Source: JAFGMQ01 sp036733345 (GTDB taxonomy: Bacteria > Desulfobacterota > DSM-4660 > Desulfatiglandales > Desulfatiglandaceae). Taken from it: DNA of 64,000 nt. Where the stretch lies: the NCBI GenBank assembly GCA_036733345.1, contig DAINAR010000008.1, positions 1 to 64,000 of the forward strand, given 5' to 3'. The translations under genes were made by a program, and so were the position numbers. Below are positions 1-8,019 of this stretch, piece by piece. The notes below the pieces were generated by a model. That model searched no databases, was not told the origin of the DNA, and worked only from the letters and a program-made list of their open reading frames with translations. The stretch's first letter is position 1, and every line of letters starts with the position of its first letter.

Positions 1-87
1 GAACTGTTTTATACAGCCAATAAGATGAGCACAATGATCTCATATTTAAAAAACACGCCTGGGTCAAGCGAAAACAATATCAAATAG
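1..87 (+). CDS. C-terminal end of an unidentified protein (partial)
   Basis: Frame 1 is open from the first base to a TAG at 85-87 and gives a 28-residue tail ending in SSENNIK. The gene starts outside the window. The tail is polar and contains no motif I recognise. It is called coding only because the frame is open and lies upstream of a same-strand gene; chance openness over 28 codons cannot be excluded. Confidence 0.35.
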   Translation, partial: ELFYTANKMSTMISYLKNTPGSSENNIK

Positions 88-192
88 AGGAAAAAGCTTG
101 AGAAGTCTGTGACAATGAATTAGCCTTATAAGCAGTTCAATTGCTTTATAAATAACATTTATCTATATTACATTTTTGAAAGGCTGCAGAGT

Positions 193-549
193 ATGGAAAT
201 TCAGGAAGCTGTCATGGCGTTTTGTCAAAGTGAAAAAATCAAGTCCGGACTTATCTGGGTGTCTCAGACATTTCAATTGATGGAAGAACTTCCAGAACCT
301 CAAAAAAGGGGCGCCGCTGAAATCATTAAATCATTAATTATTATGATCGCACATGAGACTAAACTTGCGGAAAGATATGCTGATGATGTGACGTGGGCTG
401 ATGCTGAAAAATATATTGAGCAGGCAATAGTAATGATTGATTCAGGCGTTGCTTTTGAGGCTGTTCCTCTTCTGACAAAATCCCTTAGCAAAATTACTAA
501 TATCGGTCATCGTTCAATGTCATTTCTTAAAGAACAGAAACTTATATAA
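193..549 (+). CDS. Small helical hypothetical protein
   Basis: A 118-residue protein of unknown function. The sequence is almost entirely predicted helix, with charged and hydrophobic residues alternating. It has no signal peptide, membrane segment or cysteine cluster (one Cys near residue 11). The C-terminal half (EKYIEQAIVMIDSG, then EAVPLLTKSLSKI) looks like a small helical bundle of the kind found in partner or regulator proteins. An AAAGG lies about 12 bases before the ATG. It precedes a flavodoxin by about 40 bases on the same strand, so the two may be co-transcribed. I do not recognise a family. Confidence 0.6.
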   Translation: MEIQEAVMAFCQSEKIKSGLIWVSQTFQLMEELPEPQKRGAAEIIKSLIIMIAHETKLAERYADDVTWADAEKYIEQAIVMIDSGVAFEAVPLLTKSLSKITNIGHRSMSFLKEQKLI

Positions 550-590
550 CTTAAGGAAATATTTAAATGATTACCTAAGGGGGTAAAATT

Positions 591-1073
591 ATGCAGATAC
601 TCATTCTTTATTTCTCAAAAAGCGGCAATACTAAAAAACTTGCTGAAGCAATAGCAAAAGGCGTTACTGAGGTGGATGGAGTTGATGCCGTCCTGAAAAA
701 AACAGATGAAGTAACAAAAGACGACTTCGTGGCTTCAGATGGCATTATTGCCGGATCACCTGTCTATTTCGGCCTTATGGCAGCAGAGTTAAAAAAGGTG
801 TTTGATGATTTCGTTGCTGTAAGAAAAAAAATGGAAGGAAAGCCTGGAGCTGCTTTCTCAACTTCCGGAGATGCCTCAGGTGGAAAAGAGACAACCATGA
901 TGTCTATTATTCAGGCCTTGTTAATCTACGGTATGATTATTGTTGGAGACCCCATGTCCGCGACCGGCCATTACGGAGTCTCCTGTGTCGGTGTGCCTGA
1001 TGATAAAGCCATTGAAAATGCGGGGAAACTTGGACAAAGGGTAGCGGAAATAGCTAAAAAATTGCGTGGTTGA
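591..1073 (+). CDS. Flavodoxin / NAD(P)H-dependent FMN reductase family protein
   Basis: A 160-residue cytoplasmic FMN-binding electron carrier or quinone reductase of the flavodoxin/WrbA fold. The N-terminal strand and phosphate loop (YFSKSGNTKKLAE, residues 8-20) bind the FMN phosphate. AGSPVYFGLMAAELK (about 55-70) and STSGDASGG (about 90-98) form the isoalloxazine loops. The ATG follows a strong AAGGGGG ribosome site. The next gene, larB, starts 25 bases downstream. It probably supplies low-potential electrons or detoxifies quinones, but the redox partner cannot be named. The length is usual for single-domain flavodoxins. Confidence 0.85.
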   Translation: MQILILYFSKSGNTKKLAEAIAKGVTEVDGVDAVLKKTDEVTKDDFVASDGIIAGSPVYFGLMAAELKKVFDDFVAVRKKMEGKPGAAFSTSGDASGGKETTMMSIIQALLIYGMIIVGDPMSATGHYGVSCVGVPDDKAIENAGKLGQRVAEIAKKLRG

Positions 1074-1098
1074 TTTGTATAAAAGGGCAGAGAGATAA

Positions 1099-1848
1099 TT
1101 GGATCAAAATAAATTAAAAGACCTTCTGGGCAATTTAAGTAAGGGTAATATATCGGTCGACGAAGCTGTTCAAAGGCTTAAGTTTTTCCCTTTTGAGGAT
1201 ATCGGTTTTGCCTGTATTGATCACCATCGCTCCTTGAGGAGGGGGCTTTCCGAGGTCATATTTGCCGAAGGCAAGGAAGTTTCCGATATCCTTAATATTA
1301 TGAAAGGTATCCTTGATCAGGAAGACAATATTCTGGTAACACGCCTTTCTGAAGAGAAGGCAAAGAAGATTTTAAATGAATTTCCTGACTGCTCCTATCA
1401 TGCCAGATCAAAAGTATTAACACTTATCCACCGACAGGTTAAAACTGCTGGAAAAGGAACTATCCTCATTATAAGCGCCGGCACTTCAGACATACCTGTC
1501 GCTGAAGAGGCCGCAATAACAGCAAGTTTTATGGGGAATGAAGTTGATACTATTTATGATGTGGGGATTTCGGGCCTTCACAGGGTTTTGTCCTATAGGG
1601 AAAAAATTGTAAAGGCATCAGTCTTGGTTGTGGTAGCCGGCATGGAAGGAGCACTTCCAAGTGTAGTAGGCGGACTTGTTGATAAACCGGTTATCGCAGT
1701 ACCTACAAGTGTTGGATATGGGGCAAGTTTTTCCGGCATTGCCGCCCTTCTGGGAATGCTTAATTCATGTGTGGCAGGGGTGACGGTGGTCAATATAGAT
1801 AACGGTTTTGGCGCAGGATATGCGGCAAGCATGATTAATCATATATAA
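1099..1848 (+). CDS. larB: LarB, pyridinium-3,5-biscarboxylic acid mononucleotide synthase
   Basis: A 249-residue protein of the LarB family, which is related to AIR carboxylase (PurE). LarB carboxylates and hydrolyses nicotinic acid adenine dinucleotide as the first step toward the nickel-pincer cofactor of lactate racemase and related racemases/epimerases. The PurE-like half is clear: SAGTSDIPVAEEA (about 128-140), VVVAGMEGALPSVVGGLV and the closing NIDNGFGAGYAA. Translation starts at a TTG preceded by AGAGAG. No larC, larE or larA is visible here, so either the partners lie elsewhere or the gene stands alone. Identity is confident; the substrate racemase is unknown. Confidence 0.88.
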   Translation: MDQNKLKDLLGNLSKGNISVDEAVQRLKFFPFEDIGFACIDHHRSLRRGLSEVIFAEGKEVSDILNIMKGILDQEDNILVTRLSEEKAKKILNEFPDCSYHARSKVLTLIHRQVKTAGKGTILIISAGTSDIPVAEEAAITASFMGNEVDTIYDVGISGLHRVLSYREKIVKASVLVVVAGMEGALPSVVGGLVDKPVIAVPTSVGYGASFSGIAALLGMLNSCVAGVTVVNIDNGFGAGYAASMINHI

Positions 1849-1856
1849 TGGATCTG

Positions 1857-3203
1857 TTATACCCTTCGCACCTCCAGGGCCCTCTTCCTTAATTTCTCAA
1901 ATTCCTTTCTTTTGAAATTATCCCAGCACGGCAACAAGGTGTTATTTTGAAACAAAGGCTCTGCGCTGATATCATATTCTGAATATTTGACAGCCTCTTC
2001 CCAGAGGTCAGTGTGAGGGATAGGTGAATACTCCGACAGGTATGGAATCGCACCGTTTCCGGCAACAAAATCTATCGTCTCAAGCACTGAATCCACTGAC
2101 TGCCCGGGCAAGCCGACAAGGATATACGCCCCAATGTCAGTCTTCTTAAAACCAGCATTCAGTAAATTTGATATGGCTCTTTCAAAGTCACCTTCAGAGA
2201 TCTTATTATCTATATCCTTGTGGATTGAAAAATCTGAAGTTTCAAGTCCTATTCTAATTGTTTTAAATCCTGTTCTTCGCATAAGACTGGCGATTTCAGC
2301 AGAAAGCTCCTTTGCGTGAATTGCATTGGGCAAATGGAATCTCAGATCCATATCAAGCCTTTCAATTGATTCAAGCAAAATTGAAACATGGTTTTTGGAA
2401 TCTACCAGAAGAGCATCATCATAAAAGGCAAAGTCCCTGACACCAAAAGTCTTTCTCCAGTAAACAATCTCTTCCAGAATCTCATGGGGATCCCTTCTTT
2501 TCATATGCGGGCTAAGGAATCGGCTTGCACAGTACCGGCATGTGAACGGACATCCCGTTGAAGTCAAAAGGCAAACATAATCTATTTTGTCAAGGAGATA
2601 AAATGCCGGGTATGGCACAGGCTGTAAATCAGAGATATGTTCTGGTTTTTCTATTCCAATATCGTTAAGGATTTTAAGAATGGAAGTCGGATCCGTTTCA
2701 GTAACCACAATGTCCGCGCCTGAAGTCTTTACAGCATGTTCATTACAGAGTCTTGCATAAATTCCCCCCAGAATAACAGTAACACCGGGATGTATTTTTC
2801 TGGCGACTTTTATGGCCTCCTTTACACCTGGATACCAGTATGTCATAAGGGAAGTTACCAGTAAGGCTACCGGATTTTTTACCTTTGATAATTCTTCTTC
2901 AAAGGCCTTAATCGAAATTCCATACCGACTGTAAGGCCTTTGAATATGCTTTAAGGAATAAGGTTTTTCAATCTGCATTCGCCAGAATTTGCCAGTCCCG
3001 TATAAACGATTTTTTGGCACCTTATACAGATTATTGTCCGGCATTCCGGGATAATACCGATTCAGACAATCAATAAAATGAACATTAAAACCTGAATGTT
3101 TCAGAAATCCTGCAAGATAAAGCAACCCAAGCGGTTTTGACCAGAGGTCATACGCAGCAAAATCATAAATCCAGGGATTGATAAGAATCAGTGAATGTGT
3201 CAT
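1857..3203 (-). CDS. B12-binding-domain radical SAM protein
   Basis: About 448 residues. The N-terminal part (1-190) resembles a cobalamin-binding Rossmann domain: PLGLLYLAGFLKHSGFNVHFIDC, then an ILGGIYA strand. The radical SAM core follows, with the CxxxCxxC triad at Cys218, Cys222 and Cys225 (CPFTCRYC) and the usual RIGLET and LVGLPGQ motifs. This belongs to the large BchE-like group of methyltransferases and cyclases; the substrate cannot be assigned. A TTG eight codons upstream lies in the end of a dispersed repeat, so I prefer the ATG at 3203, although no clear ribosome site precedes it. It is convergent with larB, 8 bases apart. Confidence 0.8.
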   Translation of the reverse strand: MTHSLILINPWIYDFAAYDLWSKPLGLLYLAGFLKHSGFNVHFIDCLNRYYPGMPDNNLYKVPKNRLYGTGKFWRMQIEKPYSLKHIQRPYSRYGISIKAFEEELSKVKNPVALLVTSLMTYWYPGVKEAIKVARKIHPGVTVILGGIYARLCNEHAVKTSGADIVVTETDPTSILKILNDIGIEKPEHISDLQPVPYPAFYLLDKIDYVCLLTSTGCPFTCRYCASRFLSPHMKRRDPHEILEEIVYWRKTFGVRDFAFYDDALLVDSKNHVSILLESIERLDMDLRFHLPNAIHAKELSAEIASLMRRTGFKTIRIGLETSDFSIHKDIDNKISEGDFERAISNLLNAGFKKTDIGAYILVGLPGQSVDSVLETIDFVAGNGAIPYLSEYSPIPHTDLWEEAVKYSEYDISAEPLFQNNTLLPCWDNFKRKEFEKLRKRALEVRRV

Positions 3204-3222
3204 GTTTATATTTTTATAAGCC

Positions 3223-3333
3223 TTCAATCCGCCAGAGGCGGACGAGGGTTCGATCCTGCCTCAGGCAGACAAGTCCTCGCTCCTTGGGGCGTTCAATGCT
3301 TTTTACGATACCCCGCTGCTCTGCGGCGGGGTA
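3223..3333 (-). repeat. Dispersed palindromic intergenic repeat, copy 1
   Basis: A roughly 110-bp element with short inverted repeats at each end (CCGCC-agag-GCGG type at one side, TACCCCGC...GCGGGGTA at the other) and a central segment reading, on the minus strand, CATTGAACGCCCCAAGG then ACTTGTCTGCCT. The same order of blocks occurs at 59483-59605 on the plus strand. Its TTGAA end touches the start of the radical SAM gene. It resembles a REP/MITE-like non-coding element; no transposase is present. Confidence 0.8.
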
Positions 3334-3486
3334 GTTTATTATTCTAAATTACTGGAGAAAAATATCTTTTAAAGACATCTCAACTGCTTATAATACTTGA
3401 AAAAATTTGCTTTTATACTTAAAGTCACTCAACCTTGATAAAAAGGAGTGTAAAATTAACTCATTTTCGTATGAGAGGTAAATAAT

Positions 3487-3936
3487 ATGAGAGCGATCGT
3501 TCAAAGAGTAAAGGAATCCAGGGTCGAAGTCAATAGCAGGATCGTTGGAGAAATTGGGCCTGGCTTGCTTATTCTACTTGGTGTAGGGGAAAGTGACACA
3601 GAAAAAGACTGCGATTACCTTGCAAATAAAATTGCCAATCTCAGAATATTTCCAGATGAAAATGATCTTATGAATTTATCTTTACTTGAAACCTCCAGAT
3701 CCGTACTTGTAGTCTCTCAATTTACACTCTGGGGCGACTGCCGAAAGGGACGCAGGCCATCCTTTATTCAAGCGGCCCGCCCTGAAAAAGCGAATTTTCT
3801 ATATGAATATTTTATAACTGTTTTGAAAGGAAAAGGCCTCTTCGTAGCAACAGGACGCTTCCAGGAAATGATGGATGTATATCTGATTAATGACGGCCCT
3901 GTTACCTTGATGCTGGACAGCACTAAGAGTTTCTAA
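3487..3936 (+). CDS. dtd: D-aminoacyl-tRNA deacylase
   Basis: A 149-residue DTD-family protein, the usual length for this family. It hydrolyses D-aminoacyl-tRNA (and Gly-tRNAAla), removing mischarged amino acids. The two active-site signatures are present: VSQFTLWGD (about 78-86), whose Ser-Gln-Phe-Thr-Leu forms the floor of the pocket, and the C-terminal NDGPVT (about 136-141) carrying the cross-subunit Gly-Pro. The N-terminus MRAIVQRV is also typical. A GAGAGG sits 8 bases before the ATG. It stands alone between a repeat and the dcw cluster, transcribed in the same direction as dcw but separated by 275 bases with a fresh promoter. Confidence 0.95.
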   Translation: MRAIVQRVKESRVEVNSRIVGEIGPGLLILLGVGESDTEKDCDYLANKIANLRIFPDENDLMNLSLLETSRSVLVVSQFTLWGDCRKGRRPSFIQAARPEKANFLYEYFITVLKGKGLFVATGRFQEMMDVYLINDGPVTLMLDSTKSF

Positions 3937-4119
3937 CAAGGTCTTTTCTCCATATAAAATGGATCACAACAGTGGGATAAAAAAAGCCATTTTTTCCTAA
4001 TTAAAATAAATACACCATAAATAGTAAGCCTCTGATCAGACTACTACACTATAATGTAATAGTTATCTCCTGCCCTTTCATTCGAGATCCTCTATGCAAC
4101 GGCTTTTCTTGTTTTTTTC

Positions 4120-4168
4120 TTGACAAAAGCCATAAAGTTATTTACGGTGTCACAAAGTGGTATATAAT
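4120..4168 (+). promoter_or_regulatory. Candidate promoters of the dcw cluster
   Basis: A perfect TTGACA occurs at 4120-4125. A perfect TATAAT occurs at 4163-4168, preceded 16 bases upstream by a weaker TTTACG at 4141-4146. The first -35 pairs with a poor TACGGT at 4143-4148 (17-bp spacing). The TATAAT lies inside the MraZ-box-like repeats, so bound MraZ would block it. Which -35 is used cannot be decided from sequence alone. Confidence 0.5.
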
Positions 4169-4193
4169 GCCATGAAGTGCCATGAAATGGCGA
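4154..4193 (+). promoter_or_regulatory. MraZ box: four phased 10-bp repeats
   Basis: Four consecutive decamers (4154-4163 AAAGTGGTAT, 4164-4173 ATAATGCCAT, 4174-4183 GAAGTGCCAT, 4184-4193 GAAATGGCGA) share the core AARTGSYAT in exact 10-bp phase and end 18 bases before the mraZ ATG. MraZ proteins are known to bind 10-bp-spaced direct repeats upstream of their own gene. This is an inferred autoregulatory operator. Confidence 0.75.
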
Positions 4194-4211
4194 ATTATAC
4201 AAGGTGTTTTT

Positions 4212-4649
4212 ATGTTTAGAGGACGGTCAAAGCATACCCTTGACAGCAAAGGTCGATTAGCCATCCCTGCAAGATTCAGGGAAGATCTGGCACAAAGGGA
4301 AGACAATTGCCTGGTGGTTACCAATCACGATAACTGCCTGTGGGCATATTCCAGAGAAGACTGGAAATTTATTGAAGATAAGGCTGCCGCCCTTCCCCAG
4401 TTTGACCATAATGTAAACACATATCTGAGATATTTTATTTCCGGTGCTGTTGAATGTCCTGTCAAACAGGGAAGGATAACGATTCCATCTGATCTTAAAG
4501 TAATTGCAGGGCTTAATAAAGAAGTTGTCCTTGTTGGAGAGTTGAAACGATTTGAGATATGGGACAAAGATAAATGGGAGGATGAATTTCAGCGGTCAAA
4601 GGCCCGATTTTCGGAGGCCAGTCAGTCACTTTCAGAATTAGGAATTTAA
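4212..4649 (+). CDS. mraZ: Transcriptional regulator MraZ
   Basis: 145 residues with two SpoVT/AbrB swapped-hairpin DNA-binding domains, each carrying the conserved signature: HTLDSKGRLAIPARFR near residues 8-23 and PVKQGRITIPSDLK near 84-97. MraZ forms a ring-like oligomer and represses the dcw cluster through tandem repeats upstream of itself. I start it at the ATG of MFRGRS, preceded by AAGGTG. An in-frame ATG ten codons upstream falls within the operator repeats and is not the usual family start. rsmH follows 11 bases later, so the two are co-transcribed. Confidence 0.95.
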   Translation: MFRGRSKHTLDSKGRLAIPARFREDLAQREDNCLVVTNHDNCLWAYSREDWKFIEDKAAALPQFDHNVNTYLRYFISGAVECPVKQGRITIPSDLKVIAGLNKEVVLVGELKRFEIWDKDKWEDEFQRSKARFSEASQSLSELGI

Positions 4650-4660
4650 AAGGGATAGTT

Positions 4661-5596
4661 TTGAAGTATCCTCATACTCCAGTCCTTGTTGAGGATGTTC
4701 TAGAATATCTCGCCCCGGTCCAGGATGGTATTTATGTCGATGGAACCGTGGGTAGCGGAGGTCACAGCGAAGCGATATGTAAAAAGCTGGGTCCGAAAGG
4801 CTTGCTGATATGCCTGGACCGAGATCCCGACGCTGTTAGCCTATCAAAAAAAAGGCTTGCATCAAAAGGCAAACAAGTCTCCGTAATCAAGGCCAGCTAC
4901 GCTGACCTGGATAATGTGCTTAAAGATATGGGGCTGAAAAAGGTCCATGGTGTTTTGTTAGACTTGGGTACATCTTCTTATCAGATAGAAGATTCCGGCA
5001 GAGGGTTCAGTTTTAAAAGAAATGAACCGCTTGACATGAGGATGGACCCGGAAGATTGGCTGACTGCAGGCCATATTGTAAATACCATGCCTGCAAAGGA
5101 CCTTGAGATGATACTGAGAGAATATGGAGAAGAAAAGAGGGCTAAATCAATTTCAAGGGCAATTGTCAGAACAAGGAAAAACAGGCCCATAGAGACCTCC
5201 CTGCAGTTGGCATCCCTGATTAAGTCTGTATATCCGCCATCCTTTCGTTTCAAGGCAAAGCATCCTGCTACGTTATCATTTCAGGCATTAAGAATAGCAG
5301 TCAACAAGGAATTGGAAAATATTGAGGTATTTCTTAATAAGATCCCTCTTCTAATTACTGAAGGCGGGAGATTGGTTGTACTCTCTTACCATTCGCTTGA
5401 AGACAGACTTGTTAAAAAGGCAATGGCAGATTGGGAAAAAGGCTGCACATGTCCCCCGGATTTTCCCAGGTGTGTATGCGGAAAAACGCCCCTGTTTAAA
5501 TGCCTCACAAAAAGAATTGTAAAACCCGATAAAAATGAAATCAATGAGAACCCTAAGGCACGCAGCGCCAGGCTGCGAGCAGCCGAAAGGATTTAG
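4661..5596 (+). CDS. rsmH: 16S rRNA (cytosine(1402)-N(4))-methyltransferase
   Basis: 311 residues, the normal RsmH (MraW) length. It methylates N4 of C1402 in 16S rRNA using AdoMet. The AdoMet loop is DGTVGSGGHSEAI (about 28-40). Other family blocks are LLDLGTSSYQIED, RGFSF, PLDMRMD and the late VVLSYHSLEDRLVK. The start is a TTG after AAAGGGA; the protein begins (M)KYPHTPVLVEDV as expected. A cysteine cluster near the C-terminus (CTCPPDFPRCVCG) matches the family. ftsL begins 2 bases after the stop codon, so translation is probably coupled. Confidence 0.96.
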   Translation: MKYPHTPVLVEDVLEYLAPVQDGIYVDGTVGSGGHSEAICKKLGPKGLLICLDRDPDAVSLSKKRLASKGKQVSVIKASYADLDNVLKDMGLKKVHGVLLDLGTSSYQIEDSGRGFSFKRNEPLDMRMDPEDWLTAGHIVNTMPAKDLEMILREYGEEKRAKSISRAIVRTRKNRPIETSLQLASLIKSVYPPSFRFKAKHPATLSFQALRIAVNKELENIEVFLNKIPLLITEGGRLVVLSYHSLEDRLVKKAMADWEKGCTCPPDFPRCVCGKTPLFKCLTKRIVKPDKNEINENPKARSARLRAAERI

Positions 5597-5598
5597 TA

Positions 5599-5967
5599 AT
5601 GACTGGACCGGAAAAAGTATATGAGATGGTGGAATCACGAAATGCTAAATCAGGGCTCAGGATTAATAATTCCCGAAAAAAAAAGCGGAGTTTCCATATC
5701 ACCAAAAGACAGCTCTTTTTAATCATTATTCTTTTGGTGTTGTATATTGGAAGCAGCATGGGGTACGTGTGGTTAAATTTTGAAAGGACTCAGATAGGCT
5801 ATAGCCTTAGCCATATGAAAAATGAAGAAATCAGGCTTCTGGAGATTAATCGGAAGTTGAGGTTGGACTTAGCCGTATCAAAATCTACTGGGAATCTGGA
5901 AGCGCTGGCCATTAAAAAACTGGGGATGAAGGCTCCCTCCCCTGAACAAATTGTTGTTTTGCCATGA
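5599..5967 (+). CDS. ftsL: Cell division protein FtsL
   Basis: A 122-residue bitopic membrane protein. A basic cytoplasmic tail (NNSRKKKRSFHITKRQ) leads into one transmembrane helix (LFLIIILLVLYIGSSMGYVW, about 39-58). A short periplasmic coiled coil follows (EEIRLLEINRKLRLDLAVSK) and ends with the EALAIKKLGMKAPSPEQ turn typical of FtsL. FtsL scaffolds FtsQ/FtsB and activates FtsWI. The family is poorly conserved, so the call rests on topology plus position between rsmH and ftsI. Its stop overlaps the ftsI start by 4 bases (ATGA). Confidence 0.88.
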   Translation: MTGPEKVYEMVESRNAKSGLRINNSRKKKRSFHITKRQLFLIIILLVLYIGSSMGYVWLNFERTQIGYSLSHMKNEEIRLLEINRKLRLDLAVSKSTGNLEALAIKKLGMKAPSPEQIVVLP

Positions 5968-7949
5968 AGGTCAGTGAAAAAAAATGGATCCGCTTTAGAG
6001 TATATCTGGTTAGTGCTTTTTTCATTATCGGAATGGGAATAATACTAGCCAGGGCATTTCAACTCCAGATACTTGAAAAAGATAGACTCAATGACCTGGC
6101 ACGCGCTGATTACATTGGAACTACCAAGCTCCCTCCCAAGCGCGGGACAATATATGATCGTGAAGGCTATGAACTTGCACTAAGCGTTGAAGTAGGTTCA
6201 GTCTATGCTCATCCTAAAAGAATTAAAGAAAAAGCAACTGCTGCAAAGCAGATATCCAGAATTTTAAAGGATAGACAGAATGAGATCCTAAAGCTGCTGG
6301 AAGATGATCGAACTTTTGTATGGATAAAGAGAAGGGTACCAACCGAAAAGACCAACGAGATTAAATCACTTGGTATAGAAGGCATTGGTGTAACTACTGA
6401 AACAAGGCGATATTATACTGGAAGTGAAATCGCAGCCCATCTGATCGGATTTGCCGGCATAGATAATCAAGGGCTTGAAGGAATAGAAAAAAAATTTGAC
6501 AAAGATTTGACAGGGTCCCAATACAGCCTGATTCATACGCGTGACGCTATAGGCCGACCGTTTTCAATAAGTACTCCACTACCTTCAGGCCAGGGTGCGC
6601 GGGATATAGTTCTTACAATAGATAAAGACATTCAATATAAGGCGCAGCAGACTCTCAGGGCGACAGTAAATAAAACAAAAGCTTTAAGCGGCCAGTGCCT
6701 GGTTGTAGATCCGAAGACAGGTGAAATACTGGCAATGGCTGTAGTTCCGGAATTTAACCCTAATACTTTCTCAAAATACAGACCTTCTCAATGGAGGAAT
6801 AGAGCAGTCACAGATTGTTACGAGCCAGGATCCACAATTAAGGCATTTTTATTGGCTGCGAGCTTGGAGGAAAGAATTATAAAGCCTGAAAGTGTCTTTG
6901 ACTGTGAACAGGGGGAATATAAAATCAATGGCCACATCATTCATGATACACATAAATATGGGCATCTCAGTGTTTCTGAGATTATTCAATATTCAAGCAA
7001 TATAGGAGCAGTAAAAATAGGAGAAAGACTCGGGCACTCTACCTTTTGTGATTATTTGATCAAATTTGGATTCGCAAACAAGACAGGAATTGAACTTCTT
7101 GGTGAACGAAATGGGGTTATAAGAATGCCTGAAGATGCTAAACCTATCGATCAAACAACACTTTTTTTTGGACAGGGTATGTCTACGACCTCACTTCAAT
7201 TGGTGATGGCGATGGCTGCCATTGCAAATGACGGACAATTAATGCGGCCTTACGTCGTAAAAAAGATCCTGGACGAATCAGGGCGGATAATTGAAGAGAC
7301 TAAACCGAAGATTATAAAAAGAGTCATATCGGAAAAAACAGCACGAAAAGTATCTAAAATTCTTCAGGGCGTCATAAGCGATAGTGGAACGGCTCCTCAG
7401 GCCGACATCCCTGGTTTCACGGTAGCAGGAAAAACAGGCACTTCACAAAAGGTGGACCCAAAGACAAAAAAATACTGTCGCAGGAAGCATGTTTCTACTT
7501 TTGTTGGTTTTGTACCTGTAGAACAACCAAGGCTGGTGATTCTAATAGTCATAGATGAACCGAAAGGAAGCTATTATGGAGGCGTCGTTGCAGCGCCGGT
7601 TTTCAGAGAGGTAGGACAGTGGGCGCTTAATTATCTTGGAGTAAGCCCTCAAACAAGTGTGGTTGAACTTAAGAATTATGGTATCTCCAGTCAGGAAAAT
7701 GCTTTTCTTCAATCCAAAGATCTTAAGAAAATCGTACTTGATATCAGGGCAGAAAATGCTCCGGAAATACAAGGATTTCTTCCTGATTTAAGAGGGCTTG
7801 GAATGAGAGAGGTTATTAAAAAAGTAACCTCGCTTGGATTAAAAATTGTTCCGGAAGGAACAGGCATTGCAGTGAAACAATACCCAGAGCCTGGTTCCCC
7901 ACTTGAAACCGTAGGCACGGTAAAAATCAGTTTTAATCCACCGTCTTGA
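5964..7949 (+). CDS. ftsI: Peptidoglycan D,D-transpeptidase FtsI (PBP3) with C-terminal PASTA domain
   Basis: 661 residues. An N-terminal membrane anchor (about 13-34) is followed by the PBP dimerisation domain (PPKRGTIYDREGYELA) and the transpeptidase domain. The active-site motifs are all present: Ser290 in GSTIK, Ser344-Ser345-Asn346, and Lys490-Thr-Gly-Thr. A single PASTA repeat closes the protein (FLPDLRGLGMREVIKKV to KISF, about 597-659). PASTA is uncommon in enterobacterial FtsI but common in deltaproteobacterial and Gram-positive homologues. It cross-links septal peptidoglycan with FtsW. murE begins 70 bases downstream. Confidence 0.95.
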   Translation: MKVSEKKWIRFRVYLVSAFFIIGMGIILARAFQLQILEKDRLNDLARADYIGTTKLPPKRGTIYDREGYELALSVEVGSVYAHPKRIKEKATAAKQISRILKDRQNEILKLLEDDRTFVWIKRRVPTEKTNEIKSLGIEGIGVTTETRRYYTGSEIAAHLIGFAGIDNQGLEGIEKKFDKDLTGSQYSLIHTRDAIGRPFSISTPLPSGQGARDIVLTIDKDIQYKAQQTLRATVNKTKALSGQCLVVDPKTGEILAMAVVPEFNPNTFSKYRPSQWRNRAVTDCYEPGSTIKAFLLAASLEERIIKPESVFDCEQGEYKINGHIIHDTHKYGHLSVSEIIQYSSNIGAVKIGERLGHSTFCDYLIKFGFANKTGIELLGERNGVIRMPEDAKPIDQTTLFFGQGMSTTSLQLVMAMAAIANDGQLMRPYVVKKILDESGRIIEETKPKIIKRVISEKTARKVSKILQGVISDSGTAPQADIPGFTVAGKTGTSQKVDPKTKKYCRRKHVSTFVGFVPVEQPRLVILIVIDEPKGSYYGGVVAAPVFREVGQWALNYLGVSPQTSVVELKNYGISSQENAFLQSKDLKKIVLDIRAENAPEIQGFLPDLRGLGMREVIKKVTSLGLKIVPEGTGIAVKQYPEPGSPLETVGTVKISFNPPS

Positions 7950-8019
7950 ACTGTCTGGACTATAAGGACAATAAAAATCGAGAAGATAGAAATCTAAAAG
8001 TGTTCTAAAAGAAAACAAA

